Part shown: piece by piece, positions 35,601 to 44,569 of the stretch
How positions within the stretch are numbered: position 1 is the first letter of the stretch
Layout: the number at the start of each line of letters is the position of its first letter
Assembly (NCBI GenBank): GCA_031292555.1
Contig: JARLGV010000062.1
Location: forward strand, 1-64,000
Reading direction: 5' to 3'
DNA: 64,000 nucleotides
Origin: Fimbriimonas sp.
GTDB lineage: Bacteria > Armatimonadota > Fimbriimonadia > Fimbriimonadales > Fimbriimonadaceae
Program-made: the position numbers and the translations under genes
Notes under the pieces: model-generated
Databases searched by the model: none
Told to the model about the DNA's origin: nothing
Seen by the model: the letters and a program-made list of their open reading frames with translations, nothing else

Positions 35601-37693
35601 CGGATGTTCACTCCCCGCTGCATATAGGTCTCATTGGTGGATCTTCGCCAGCCTCTTCCCCACTTGCTGAGGTTTGCCAAGTTGGCGGCATTGTCGTTGC
35701 TTAGCGTGAAGCCGTCTGGATTCCACAGAACCCTGGCCGCCACCGAGGCGCCCTTGATGCTCCGTGCTCCAATGCCGTTCGACATATCGACCGAAGTCGC
35801 ATACGGGTCGGCGTCGGTGAGATCGATGTAAGCAAGGCCAAGCGGGTCATTCTCATTGGCGGCGTAGTGGACGATGAAGTCCTGGCCGGTCAACGTGTGA
35901 ATCTGACTGTCTGCGCTGCTGTCGTACTTGACTTCGCCGACAGTAACTTTCCGGCCGCTGTCGGCGATCGGGAAGTAGATGCGGGACGCGACGCCGGCGC
36001 CGCTGTTCGTTCCGCCGATGTAGTACTGGTCAGACGCCAATCCCACGTAATTCGAAGCAACCGAGAACTGCGAGGCGGCCTTGAGAACCTGCACCGAGAA
36101 TTCTTGGCGTGCCATATAGAGCGCCCGAACGGCTCGGTTGTCCATCTGCACCACCGTCGTGGACCCATCAGGAAGTAATAAGTAGCCGGCTAGACCAGAA
36201 ACCGGCACGCCGTTCGTGTCGGCCTGATTGATGGTCACGATTCCAGTGGACTTATCGATGTTAATCAGGCGTTGGGTCGGGAAGTTCGGATTCAGTTCGT
36301 AGAAGACTCCGCCCGTCGCCATATCCATGAGCACGAAGTTGTCGCTCCCCGCCGCATTCGCAGCGGATGTGTCGGTCGTTCCGTCGGCCCGAGCCGTCTC
36401 AAGCGGAAGGATCGGCGTCAGGGACTGTCCATCCGGACCGGCGATCCCGGCGACCTTCAGGCTATTGATTGGAAGCTTGTGCTCGCAAGTCAGCAGCTGA
36501 GGGCTGAGCGGGTTGCCCGAGACGCCAGGAAGGATCCCGGTGTCGATTCGAAAATCGTCGTGCAGGACGCGCCAGTCGTAGACGTCGTAGTTGACCTTGG
36601 CTTCCAGAGGCTCACGATCGTGGCCGTTCCGGCTGATAAAGACCTCATGGCCGACCGGGTTGAACAGCAGAACTCCCAAGTTCTCGTTGAGCAGCTTGTA
36701 CTCGTACGGCTCATTCGGATCGAACCCTTGCGTCTTTGGGATCATTTTGAACGATCGCTGAACCCGAAGGGTGTTCAAGTCGATGCTCTTGATGAGGTGG
36801 TTCGGATCGTTAACGATGCCGTTGTCGATTTGCGCCTGGAAGAGCGGATATTGGCCGTTGGCGCCAATTGTTTGAGCGCCGACCGACACGAGTGGCACCT
36901 CGGTGTAGTCCTGCTTGACCAAGCTCCCCGAATTCGTGGCGATATAAGCCGAGAAGGAAACTCGGTAGGCCCGAGCGTAAGGACCAGAGGGAAGGAGCAG
37001 CGAAATCGTGTTATCGAACGGGTTCGTGACGAAATACTGATAGTCGGAGCGCAGATCTTGAGCGCTCGGGGCCCCGATGACCTGCTGCAAGTCGTTACCA
37101 TAGACGGCAAAGTTGGAAACCGTCGTTCCAGTAGCCGGCTGATAGGAGATCGGCCCGAACTGCAGAACCATCAAACCGCCGAAGAAGGCGTTGTTGCCGT
37201 TGGCCGAGACTGAACCGGGCGCCGGCACTCGATGGCCTTCGCCGATCACGCGGCGAGTGGTGTTGCTGCCAGTAAAGAGCTGCCAGTTGCCGAGTACGTT
37301 GGCGTTGGCATCTGAGAGCGTTCCGTCTGACGCCAGGGTCGAACCCATTGGACCGAGGTCGTTCGGATCCCGGTTGGAATCGATATAAAGATTGCCGTTC
37401 TGATCGTAATGGGCAGACACGATCTGCTCGGGCAACTCGTCGGCGCGTGCGGCGAGCATCTCGACCGTTTCCCGAGCGAGCGACTGAGCGATCGACTTAT
37501 TCCGCGTCAAGAGCAGCAGTTGGAAGCCCTTGGGGAAGATCTGAATGACCGCAAGAATACCGACCAGGAACACAACGATAACGACCAGAACCTCAACGAG
37601 CGTCGTGCCAAAGGGCCTACGCGTACGTCTCGGAGCGGTTATCGGTGGGCGTGACCGTCCGTTGCTTTGAACCATCGCATCTAGGTGCCGCAT
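35597..37693 (-). CDS. Large PilV-like prepilin (698 aa)
   Basis: A basic leader of about 29 residues ends in RRPFG, followed by TTLVEVLVVIVVFLVGILAV with Glu5 retained, a prepilin signal of the PilV/GspI kind. The next helix carries SIAQSLARETVEMLAARADE, as in PilV. About 600 further residues form an unrecognised extracellular part. ATG 37693 has a GGAGG site 4 nt upstream. It lies 14 bp after the preceding pilin gene and overlaps the next. Confidence 0.75.
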   Translation of the reverse strand: MRHLDAMVQSNGRSRPPITAPRRTRRPFGTTLVEVLVVIVVFLVGILAVIQIFPKGFQLLLLTRNKSIAQSLARETVEMLAARADELPEQIVSAHYDQNGNLYIDSNRDPNDLGPMGSTLASDGTLSDANANVLGNWQLFTGSNTTRRVIGEGHRVPAPGSVSANGNNAFFGGLMVLQFGPISYQPATGTTVSNFAVYGNDLQQVIGAPSAQDLRSDYQYFVTNPFDNTISLLLPSGPYARAYRVSFSAYIATNSGSLVKQDYTEVPLVSVGAQTIGANGQYPLFQAQIDNGIVNDPNHLIKSIDLNTLRVQRSFKMIPKTQGFDPNEPYEYKLLNENLGVLLFNPVGHEVFISRNGHDREPLEAKVNYDVYDWRVLHDDFRIDTGILPGVSGNPLSPQLLTCEHKLPINSLKVAGIAGPDGQSLTPILPLETARADGTTDTSAANAAGSDNFVLMDMATGGVFYELNPNFPTQRLINIDKSTGIVTINQADTNGVPVSGLAGYLLLPDGSTTVVQMDNRAVRALYMARQEFSVQVLKAASQFSVASNYVGLASDQYYIGGTNSGAGVASRIYFPIADSGRKVTVGEVKYDSSADSQIHTLTGQDFIVHYAANENDPLGLAYIDLTDADPYATSVDMSNGIGARSIKGASVAARVLWNPDGFTLSNDNAANLANLSKWGRGWRRSTNETYMQRGVNIR

Positions 37694-37707
37694 ACGTCCT
37701 CCGTGCC

Positions 37708-38583
37708 CTAAGGTCCAACCTTCCAGGACATCGTGTTGACGAGAACCGAATCATAGGCCCGGGCCGATCCGCCCAGGAAAAGCACGATGTCCATCTTGTT
37801 TTCCTGAAGGGCGCCGCCGCTGTAGTCGCGGAAGTAACTATCCCAGGTAACGACGGTGGACTCCGGAGGATCGGAGTATCCAAGCTGGCGAGGATCGTCC
37901 AAGGCGCTGCCCGTCTCCCCCGCAACCGGATGGCAAGGATCGGCGGCTACCGTAAACTGACTCCAGAACGGAGCGTAATGGATCTCGTTTCGCGTACCGT
38001 TCCCGTTTTCGTTCGGGACCGTCGCGACGTCGAAGCCGCTGATCTTGTAATACTGATTCTCAACATCGTACGGAACCGTCACGCCGTCGTTCGGGTTGAA
38101 GCACCGAATCACATTGGCGTCACCGAGAATACTGATATCGGTCGGCCCGTACCGCTGTGGCGCGTTGTTGTAAGCGCTTCCGCCGCCGGGAGCCTTGTTC
38201 GGCCAAACCGCGGGAGTGAACTGCGCGAACTGCTGGCCGGCGGTGATCCGGTCGTACGCTGGCTGCAGGGTCGTCAGCGAGTCGATCCGTTTGGGATAGA
38301 GCGCCCCGACAACCTGGTTCGCAGGCACCATGTCAGCCTCGGTCGGGTTCGGACCGCCGCCGTACTGCGTCACATAGCCGAGCAGCGCCGGAGGGTAGCC
38401 GCCCTGGTCCTGGCGGTAAAGCTGGAGCGCGGAGCGGATGGCGTTCATGTTGGACATGTCCGAGCTGCGGTAGGCAGATGCTCGAACTTGGGAGAACACC
38501 GGGAAGATTATGCCGGCAAGGATTGCGATAATCGCAATCACCACGAGTAGCTCAATGAGCGTAAAGCCAGCCTTCTGGTTCAT
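37708..38583 (-). CDS. Type IV pilin / pseudopilin (291 aa)
   Basis: MNQKAG then FTLIELLVVIAIIAILAGIIFPVF is a textbook class-III prepilin leader with Gly at -1 and Glu5. It continues FSQVRASAYRSSDMSNMNAIRSALQLYRQDQGGYPP, a pattern common in GspG/PilE-like proteins of Armatimonadota and Planctomycetota. Two cysteines lie near the C-terminus-half (RCFNPN and DPCHP). I start at ATG 38583 with a GGGG site upstream; the open frame to 38760 overlaps pilD and is rejected. It may be the major subunit or the first minor pilin of the operon. Confidence 0.88.
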   Translation of the reverse strand: MNQKAGFTLIELLVVIAIIAILAGIIFPVFSQVRASAYRSSDMSNMNAIRSALQLYRQDQGGYPPALLGYVTQYGGGPNPTEADMVPANQVVGALYPKRIDSLTTLQPAYDRITAGQQFAQFTPAVWPNKAPGGGSAYNNAPQRYGPTDISILGDANVIRCFNPNDGVTVPYDVENQYYKISGFDVATVPNENGNGTRNEIHYAPFWSQFTVAADPCHPVAGETGSALDDPRQLGYSDPPESTVVTWDSYFRDYSGGALQENKMDIVLFLGGSARAYDSVLVNTMSWKVGP

Positions 38584-38665
38584 TTCGACCCCACTTTCAC
38601 AAGTTGTGTGACTGAGCTTTTGGCTCCTTTGTTCCCGGTCAACGCGTTCCACATCCTTCATCACG

Positions 38666-39844
38666 CTAAGTTCCAATCCTTCCCTCTCCGTGGAGATCCA
38701 CGGATTGCACGAGGCAATTGCCCGCACCGACTTCCCGGCGACCCGGCGGGGTCGCAACACACCATTTTATACGTTTCGAGCCGGTTACGGCAAATCGGAC
38801 TCCCGATTCAATCGCAGAAGAGTTGGGATGAGCCAAGTTCTGCAAATACGTCGAAATCCCCTTCTCTATCGGACTGCCAAACAGCATGCAAACGATGGCT
38901 CCGATCGCTAAATAGGGACCAAAGGGTATGGTCGTCAGCGACGGTTTCCAGTCGTCTTCCTCAATGTTCTCCTCTGACGCGGTTTCCCCGATCCACGAAT
39001 ACATTTTGGGGAACCAGATCGCTGGGATATCGAGGCAGAACAGATACCATGCGCCGTGGACAAAGAGGCTCCCGATCGTCTCCGGCTGATACGGCTCCTC
39101 GGCTTTCCCATCGTCACCGGCAGTTTCGGAGACGGGGTGCCGCTTCGCGGCGATCAGGGTATATACGATTCCCGCGATTCCAACGATCAGGCCCGTGACA
39201 ACCGCAATAATCATGTTTGCCCCGAGCAAGGTTGGGCCGAGCAACGCGCCGACCCCGCGCATCATTTTGATGTCGCCGTGCCCCATCGCATCCTTTCCGA
39301 ACAGCAGCCGTCCCAGCAGCGCGATTCCCCAAAGGAGCCCCCAACCGAGGAGGCCGCCGGTCAGCGCGACCGAAAGCGACTTGTCGAACGCGTGATAGCC
39401 GATGCCGAATAGCAGGAGCGTCGCATTCAACTGGTCCGGGATGATGTAAAGCTCCCAGTCGATGAAGATCACGGCAACGAGCGCAGCCGTGGTCACCGCA
39501 TAGAAAATCGCACGCAAGGGATCCAGGCTCACACAGATGTACTGCCACCAAATCCAAGCCCACAGGGCTCCATTGAGCGACTCCACCCAGAAGTAGCGCG
39601 AGGACACTTTCTCACCGCAGTGCCGGCATTTTCCTCCCGATGAAAGAAAGCTGAGCAAGGGAAATAGGTCGGCGACGCCGAGTTGATGTTTGCAGGTCGG
39701 ACAGAAACTATGCTTGGGATTTGCGAGCGACATGCCGCGCGGGAGCCGGTAAATGACCACGTTCAGAAAACTACCGATGGTCGCCCCAAAGGCCAAGCCG
39801 AAAATCCACGACCAGCTTGGAATCATTGGAGGCATATCGTTCAT
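38666..39844 (-). CDS. pilD: Prepilin peptidase / N-methyltransferase PilD
   Basis: A 392-residue membrane protease that cleaves prepilin leaders and methylates the new N-terminus. It shows GSFLNVVIYRLPRG, the zinc-binding CPTC and CRHC pairs, and both catalytic aspartates: D in FIDWELYIIPD and in GHGDIKMM. It is about 100 residues longer than usual, through a hydrophilic acidic insert (SETAGDDGKAEEPYQ and ASEENIEEDDW) and a C-terminal tail of about 60 residues. It starts the second pilus transcription unit, after the pilC terminator. Confidence 0.93.
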   Translation of the reverse strand: MNDMPPMIPSWSWIFGLAFGATIGSFLNVVIYRLPRGMSLANPKHSFCPTCKHQLGVADLFPLLSFLSSGGKCRHCGEKVSSRYFWVESLNGALWAWIWWQYICVSLDPLRAIFYAVTTAALVAVIFIDWELYIIPDQLNATLLLFGIGYHAFDKSLSVALTGGLLGWGLLWGIALLGRLLFGKDAMGHGDIKMMRGVGALLGPTLLGANMIIAVVTGLIVGIAGIVYTLIAAKRHPVSETAGDDGKAEEPYQPETIGSLFVHGAWYLFCLDIPAIWFPKMYSWIGETASEENIEEDDWKPSLTTIPFGPYLAIGAIVCMLFGSPIEKGISTYLQNLAHPNSSAIESGVRFAVTGSKRIKWCVATPPGRREVGAGNCLVQSVDLHGEGRIGT

Positions 39845-39936
39845 TCGTGCCGTTAGCTTAACAGAATCTAGCTTGAAAGCGCCATTTCAAACCACAGACA
39901 AACAGGTTTGTTTACCGTACGTCCATAAACACAAAT

Positions 39937-39964
39937 CGAGGGCGCCCAACCAGGGGCGCCCTCG
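39937..39964 (-). terminator. Rho-independent terminator after pilC
   Basis: A perfect 10-bp inverted repeat CGAGGGCGCC / GGCGCCCTCG with an 8-nt loop. On the minus strand it is followed by ATTTGTGTTT. It separates pilB-pilT-pilC from pilD and the pilin genes. Confidence 0.8.
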
Positions 39965-39986
39965 AGAGGTGCTTGCTTTTGGCCGA

Positions 39987-41219
39987 CTATTTGTCGTCGC
40001 CGCCGCCGGAAGACAGTTTCGAAATAACGTCGACAAGCGGGAGGAACATCGAAATGACGATGAATCCAACGACGAAGCCGAGTCCGACGATCATGATCGG
40101 TTCGATAGCCGCCGTCAACGAGGCGAGCGTCGCCTCGACCTCGTTCTCGTAGAAGTCGGCGATCTTCTGAAGCATGAAGTCGAGAGATCCCGATTCTTCA
40201 CCGACGCCGATCATATGGACGACCATCGGCGGGAAGAGGCGAGACGCTTCGAGCGGGTCGCCGATGCGGTCTCCTTCACGGATTCTTGCACGGGCTTCGA
40301 GAACGGCATCCGACATGATCGAGTTGCCGACGACGCCGGCAACCGTCTCCATCGCCTGGAGGATCGGAACACCAGAGGTCAGCAGCGTGCCCATCGTTCG
40401 GCTGAACCGGGCCATGCAGATCTTGTGGTGGAGTTTGCCGAACACCGGAATCTTCAGCCGTACGCGGTCTGCGACGCGCCTACCGAAGCGGGTGCTGACG
40501 AAGAGCCGATAGGCGAAGATGATGATGACCAGCGAAATCAAGACCATCCACCAGTAGTACTTGATCACGTTCGAAACGTCAATCAAGAACTTGGTTGGAG
40601 CGGGAAGGTCGTCCGCCTTCAAACCGAGGTCGGTCAAAATGGCCGCCCACTGAGGAACGAACCAAGACACGAGGAAGATGACGATACCGGTCGACATGAA
40701 GAGGACGAGAACCGGATAGGTCATCGCGGACTTGACCTTGCGGCGAAGTTCGACGTCCTTTTCCAAGAAGTGCGAAAGACGCTGTAGGGACTCTTCCAAC
40801 ACACCACCGACTTCACCGGCTTTGATAAGTCCGATGAATAGGTTGTTGAACGTCTTCGGGTGGCGCTGCATGGCGCGTGATAGGCTTTCGCCCGATTCGA
40901 CGCGCTCGCCGACATCCACAAGAATCTTCTTCAGCTTGGCGTCTTGTGTCTGGTGGCCCAAAACGTCGAGACACCGGACCAACGAGACACCGGCGTCGAC
41001 CATGGTCGAGAACTGGCGACAGAACACCGATAGGTTTGTGAGCTTGACCTTGCCATACGTTTTTGTTTTCGGCGACTTCGCCTTGATCATCGTTAGCTCG
41101 GTGATCGTGAAGCCCTGTTCCGAAAAACGCTGACGTAGCGTATCTTCGTTCTCGGCGTCGGCGGTACCCTTTTGCAGGCCGCCGGTCGCATCTCTAAACG
41201 TGTAGCTGTATACAGGCAT
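39987..41219 (-). CDS. pilC: Type IV pilus platform protein PilC (GspF family)
   Basis: A 410-residue inner-membrane protein with two GspF cytoplasmic domains, each followed by membrane helices (QFSTMVDAGVSLVRCLDVL near 66-85 and FSRTMGTLLTSGVPILQAME near 270). It anchors PilB/PilT and transmits ATPase motion to pilin. The N-terminal YTFRDATGGLQKGTADAEN is typical. ATG 41219 has GAGGA 9 nt upstream. It ends just before the terminator. Confidence 0.93.
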   Translation of the reverse strand: MPVYSYTFRDATGGLQKGTADAENEDTLRQRFSEQGFTITELTMIKAKSPKTKTYGKVKLTNLSVFCRQFSTMVDAGVSLVRCLDVLGHQTQDAKLKKILVDVGERVESGESLSRAMQRHPKTFNNLFIGLIKAGEVGGVLEESLQRLSHFLEKDVELRRKVKSAMTYPVLVLFMSTGIVIFLVSWFVPQWAAILTDLGLKADDLPAPTKFLIDVSNVIKYYWWMVLISLVIIIFAYRLFVSTRFGRRVADRVRLKIPVFGKLHHKICMARFSRTMGTLLTSGVPILQAMETVAGVVGNSIMSDAVLEARARIREGDRIGDPLEASRLFPPMVVHMIGVGEESGSLDFMLQKIADFYENEVEATLASLTAAIEPIMIVGLGFVVGFIVISMFLPLVDVISKLSSGGGDDK

Positions 41220-41264
41220 CTATTTTCCTCGTTCTGGTGTCGTTGGCTCTTGCGCTTCTGTGCC

Positions 41265-42533
41265 CTATCTTCTCGGCGGACCGCCTTGAGAACTGGAGCT
41301 CTGTGTTGCCGTAGACGTGTTGATCATCTTGCGAAGTTCATCCGGGTTCTGGCAACGCGACATCGCGTCTTCCATGGTGATGAAACCTTTGAGATAGAGA
41401 TCGCGCAGCGACTGGTCCATCGTGATCATTCCCATGTTTCCGCTCGTTTGAATCATGGACGTGATCTGGTGGGTCTTCGCCTCACGAATCAGGTTCCTGA
41501 TAGCGGACGACGCGACCATGATCTCGTTCGCCGGCACGCGGCCGGGGCTGCCCGCTCGGGCGAGAAGCTGCTGCGAGATGATCGAAACCAGGTTATTGGA
41601 TAGCTGAACGCGAATCTGCTCCTGCTGGCCGGGCGGGAAGACGTCGATCATACGGTCGACGGATTCTGCCGCGTTGTTCGTGTGCAGAGTCGCAAAGACA
41701 AGGTGTCCGGTTTCCGCAGCGGTGATGGCCAGGGAAATCGTTTCCATGTCGCGCATTTCACCGACCAGGATGATATCCGGGTCTTCACGAAGCGAACCGC
41801 GAAGCGCGTTCAAGAAGCTGCGGGTGTCGTTTCCGACTTCGCGCTGGTTGATCAGCGACTGCTTGTGCTCGTGCAGATATTCGATCGGATCCTCGATCGT
41901 GATAATGTGGTGCGCGAAGTTGGTGTTGATGTGGTTGATCATCGCTGCGAGCGACGTCGACTTTCCAGAGCCCGTAGGTCCGGTCACCAGGATCAAACCA
42001 CGCGGCTTTTCGCAGAGGGGCTTGAGAATCGGCGGCAGGTTCAACTGCTCGACGGTTGGGATCTTCTGCGGGATCAACCGGAATGCGCCAGCAACCGAGC
42101 CGCGGTCGCGATACATGTTCACACGGAAGCGGGCTCGCTTGGGAAGCGCATACGAAAAGTCCAACTCCAACGACGTTTCGAACTTGTTGATGTTCTCATC
42201 CGAAATGATGTCGTACATCAGTCGCTGGATGTCTTGGGGCGTGAACTCCTCGTAGTTGAGCCGCTTCAGTTTTCCATCCTCTCGAATGACGGGAGGCGAA
42301 GCGTAGCAGACGTGCAGGTCGGATGCGTTCTTATCGACGACGATGTGAAGCAGTTCATCGATATGAAGATCCTTGATCGACATCGGAGGAACGGCCGGTT
42401 CCTCTTCTTTCGGGATCTCCATCTGGGCCTGGGGCATCTGCCCGAGAGGCGGCATCGAGCCCACACCGGGGCGAGCGACAGGCGGGGGCATCATCCCTGG
42501 AGGGTTCTGTCTTGGCGGAGGATTATTCTGCAT
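41265..42533 (-). CDS. pilT: Pilus retraction ATPase PilT
   Basis: A 422-residue hexameric ATPase. Walker A is GPTGSGKST, the Asp box ITIEDPIEYLH, Walker B ILVGEMRDMET, and the His box HLVFATLHTNNA. AIRNLIREAKTHQI is the PilT-specific block needed for retraction. The N-terminal 60 residues are Pro/Met-rich (NPPPRQNPPGMMPPP) and not part of the usual family. ATG 42533 has AAGGA upstream. It lies between pilB and pilC. Confidence 0.95.
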   Translation of the reverse strand: MQNNPPPRQNPPGMMPPPVARPGVGSMPPLGQMPQAQMEIPKEEEPAVPPMSIKDLHIDELLHIVVDKNASDLHVCYASPPVIREDGKLKRLNYEEFTPQDIQRLMYDIISDENINKFETSLELDFSYALPKRARFRVNMYRDRGSVAGAFRLIPQKIPTVEQLNLPPILKPLCEKPRGLILVTGPTGSGKSTSLAAMINHINTNFAHHIITIEDPIEYLHEHKQSLINQREVGNDTRSFLNALRGSLREDPDIILVGEMRDMETISLAITAAETGHLVFATLHTNNAAESVDRMIDVFPPGQQEQIRVQLSNNLVSIISQQLLARAGSPGRVPANEIMVASSAIRNLIREAKTHQITSMIQTSGNMGMITMDQSLRDLYLKGFITMEDAMSRCQNPDELRKMINTSTATQSSSSQGGPPRR

Positions 42534-42559
42534 CTGTGTCCTTTAACTAAGATTCTACG

Positions 42560-44326
42560 TCAGAAACCGGCGGTGAAGACGACGCGCATGACTTCTTGAG
42601 GGTCGGTGATTCCGGCCAAGACTTTCTCAAGACCGTCTTCACGAAGTTCCTTCATTCCGTTGGCCTTGGCCGCTTCCTTAATATCGTTCAAAGGAGCTCG
42701 GCGAACGACCAGTTCGGCGATTTCAGCGTTCATCGTCATCAACTCGTGAATACCGGTACGGCCTTTGTAACCGGTCATACGGTTCGCTTCGGCTGGAACG
42801 CCCCGGTAGAGAGTGATCATCTCGTCCGGGTCGATTGCCTGCAAACCGAATCGGCGAAGGTCGGAGGCCGGAACCTGATACGGCTCGCGGTTCTCGACGT
42901 CGATCTTGCGTCCCAGGCGCTGGGCAAGCACGCCGATAACCGTAGCAGTGATGAGGTAAGGCTCGACGCCCATGTCGATCATACGGAGGGTGGCGGATGG
43001 AGCGTCGTTCGTGTGAAGCGTCGAAAGGACAAGGTGTCCCGTAAGGGCCGCTTCAATCGCGATTTCAGCCGTTTCCAAGTCACGCATTTCACCGACCATG
43101 ATGATATCGGGGTCTTGTCGGAGGAAGGCGCGAAGCGCGGTGGCAAAGGTCAAACCAGCCTTTCGATTCATCTGAACCTGGGCGATGCCGTTGAGCTGAT
43201 ACTCAACCGGGTCCTCCGCGGTGATGATGTTCACGCCGACCGTGTTCAACTTGTTCAGAACCGAATACTGGGTGGTGGTCTTGCCCGAACCAGTAGGGCC
43301 GGTGCAGAGGAACATGCCGTTCGGCTGACTGACCAACTCCTCGATCTTAACCTGGTTCTCTTCCGTAAAGCCAATCTTCTGCAAGCCGATCATGACGCTC
43401 GACTTGTCGAGAATACGCATAACGATCTTCTCGCCGAACGGCGTCGGGATCGAGCTGACACGAAGGTCGTACTCCTTACCCACATGCCGAACTTCGATAC
43501 GACCGTCCTGAGGGATACGGCGCTCCGCGATGTTCATGTCCGACATGATCTTCAGGCGGCTGATCAAAGGCGCCATCAAGTTCCGCGGAACCGTCATCGC
43601 CTCCTGAAGCACGCCGTCGATTCGGTACCGGATGCGAACCGCGCGCTGCTGCGGCTCGACGTGAATATCAGAAGCTCTATCGGCAACTGCTTGTTGGATC
43701 AAAGCGTTTGCCAATTTGATGATCGGGGCCTGCTCGGCCATCTTCTCGGCATCGCCTTCCGAGTCGCCCTCGTCGTCAGACGCCTTGCGACCGGCGCCCG
43801 CATTCGCGATCGCCATTCGGATGTCAGCGTTGAAGTTCGCGTTCTGCGCGGGGGCCGGAGTCGGAGCCGCCGATTCCGCGACGACGGCGCCGCCGCCGTA
43901 ATATCGCTTGATGGCGTCTTCGATCGCGCCAGTTACGGCTACGACCGGAATGACGCGAAGACCGGAGGCGATCTTGATGTCATCCAACGCGTTGAGGTTG
44001 TTGGGATTGACCATCGCGACCCACAGGTTATTGCCTTCCTTCTTGACGGGAATGGCGTTGTGGGCCTTGACCATGCGCTCAGGCACAACGTTCAGGCACG
44101 AAGAGTCGATCTGAATTCGGTCCAAGTCGGCGAATGCGTAGCCCATTTCCTGGGCCTTTGCCATCAACACTTCCCGCTCGCCGACCATATTGAGCGAAAC
44201 GAGAACTTTTCCTATATCGGTCTGCCCAGTCTGCTGCAGAACTTTTTGGGCTTCATCGAACTGATCTTGCTTGAGATACCCCTTCTCAACCAAGAATTGA
44301 ACCATCGGTTTACGTGGCAACGCCAT
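42560..44326 (-). CDS. pilB: Pilus assembly ATPase PilB (GspE family)
   Basis: A 588-residue ATPase driving pilus extension. An N-terminal MshEN/GspE_N-type domain (VSLNMVGEREVLMAKAQEMGY) is followed by linker and ATPase core: GPTGSGKTT, ITAEDPVEYQ, IMVGEMRDLETAEIA, LSTLHTNDAP. The tetracysteine zinc module usual in PilB/GspE is gone: the segment RGVPAEANRMTGYKGRTG has no cysteine. It is the first gene of the minus-strand pilus cluster, divergent from argS. Confidence 0.94.
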   Translation of the reverse strand: MALPRKPMVQFLVEKGYLKQDQFDEAQKVLQQTGQTDIGKVLVSLNMVGEREVLMAKAQEMGYAFADLDRIQIDSSCLNVVPERMVKAHNAIPVKKEGNNLWVAMVNPNNLNALDDIKIASGLRVIPVVAVTGAIEDAIKRYYGGGAVVAESAAPTPAPAQNANFNADIRMAIANAGAGRKASDDEGDSEGDAEKMAEQAPIIKLANALIQQAVADRASDIHVEPQQRAVRIRYRIDGVLQEAMTVPRNLMAPLISRLKIMSDMNIAERRIPQDGRIEVRHVGKEYDLRVSSIPTPFGEKIVMRILDKSSVMIGLQKIGFTEENQVKIEELVSQPNGMFLCTGPTGSGKTTTQYSVLNKLNTVGVNIITAEDPVEYQLNGIAQVQMNRKAGLTFATALRAFLRQDPDIIMVGEMRDLETAEIAIEAALTGHLVLSTLHTNDAPSATLRMIDMGVEPYLITATVIGVLAQRLGRKIDVENREPYQVPASDLRRFGLQAIDPDEMITLYRGVPAEANRMTGYKGRTGIHELMTMNAEIAELVVRRAPLNDIKEAAKANGMKELREDGLEKVLAGITDPQEVMRVVFTAGF

Positions 44327-44386
44327 AGATGCTTTTCACCCAGTCCCCTATCCGGACGCAGAGAACATTCCCCCTAACGACCGAAT

Positions 44387-44392
44387 ATTGTA
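44387..44392 (-). promoter_or_regulatory. -10-like box upstream of pilB
   Basis: TACAAT on the minus strand about 60 nt before the pilB ATG, in the divergent pilB/argS interval. No clear -35 is seen. Confidence 0.4.
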
Positions 44393-44569
44393 GACCAAAG
44401 ACCCCGTGTCGGAACACTTACACGGAACCCAGACGCTAAAAAGACGGGGAATCCGAGACAATAGTTCACGTAGACGTGTGGGGACTTTGAATAGCATCGT
44501 CCAAACGGCCCATTTCGGTCAAGCCCCCTCCGACGTGGCCCGCACACTCTGAGCGGGTACAACGATGAC

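Noticed and set aside
36272-37213. 313-codon plus-strand open frame opposite the 698-aa prepilin
   Set aside because: Antisense shadow; high Arg/Asp content typical of complementary frames.
42596-44377. 593-codon plus-strand open frame opposite pilB
   Set aside because: Antisense shadow; pilB motifs are unambiguous on the minus strand.
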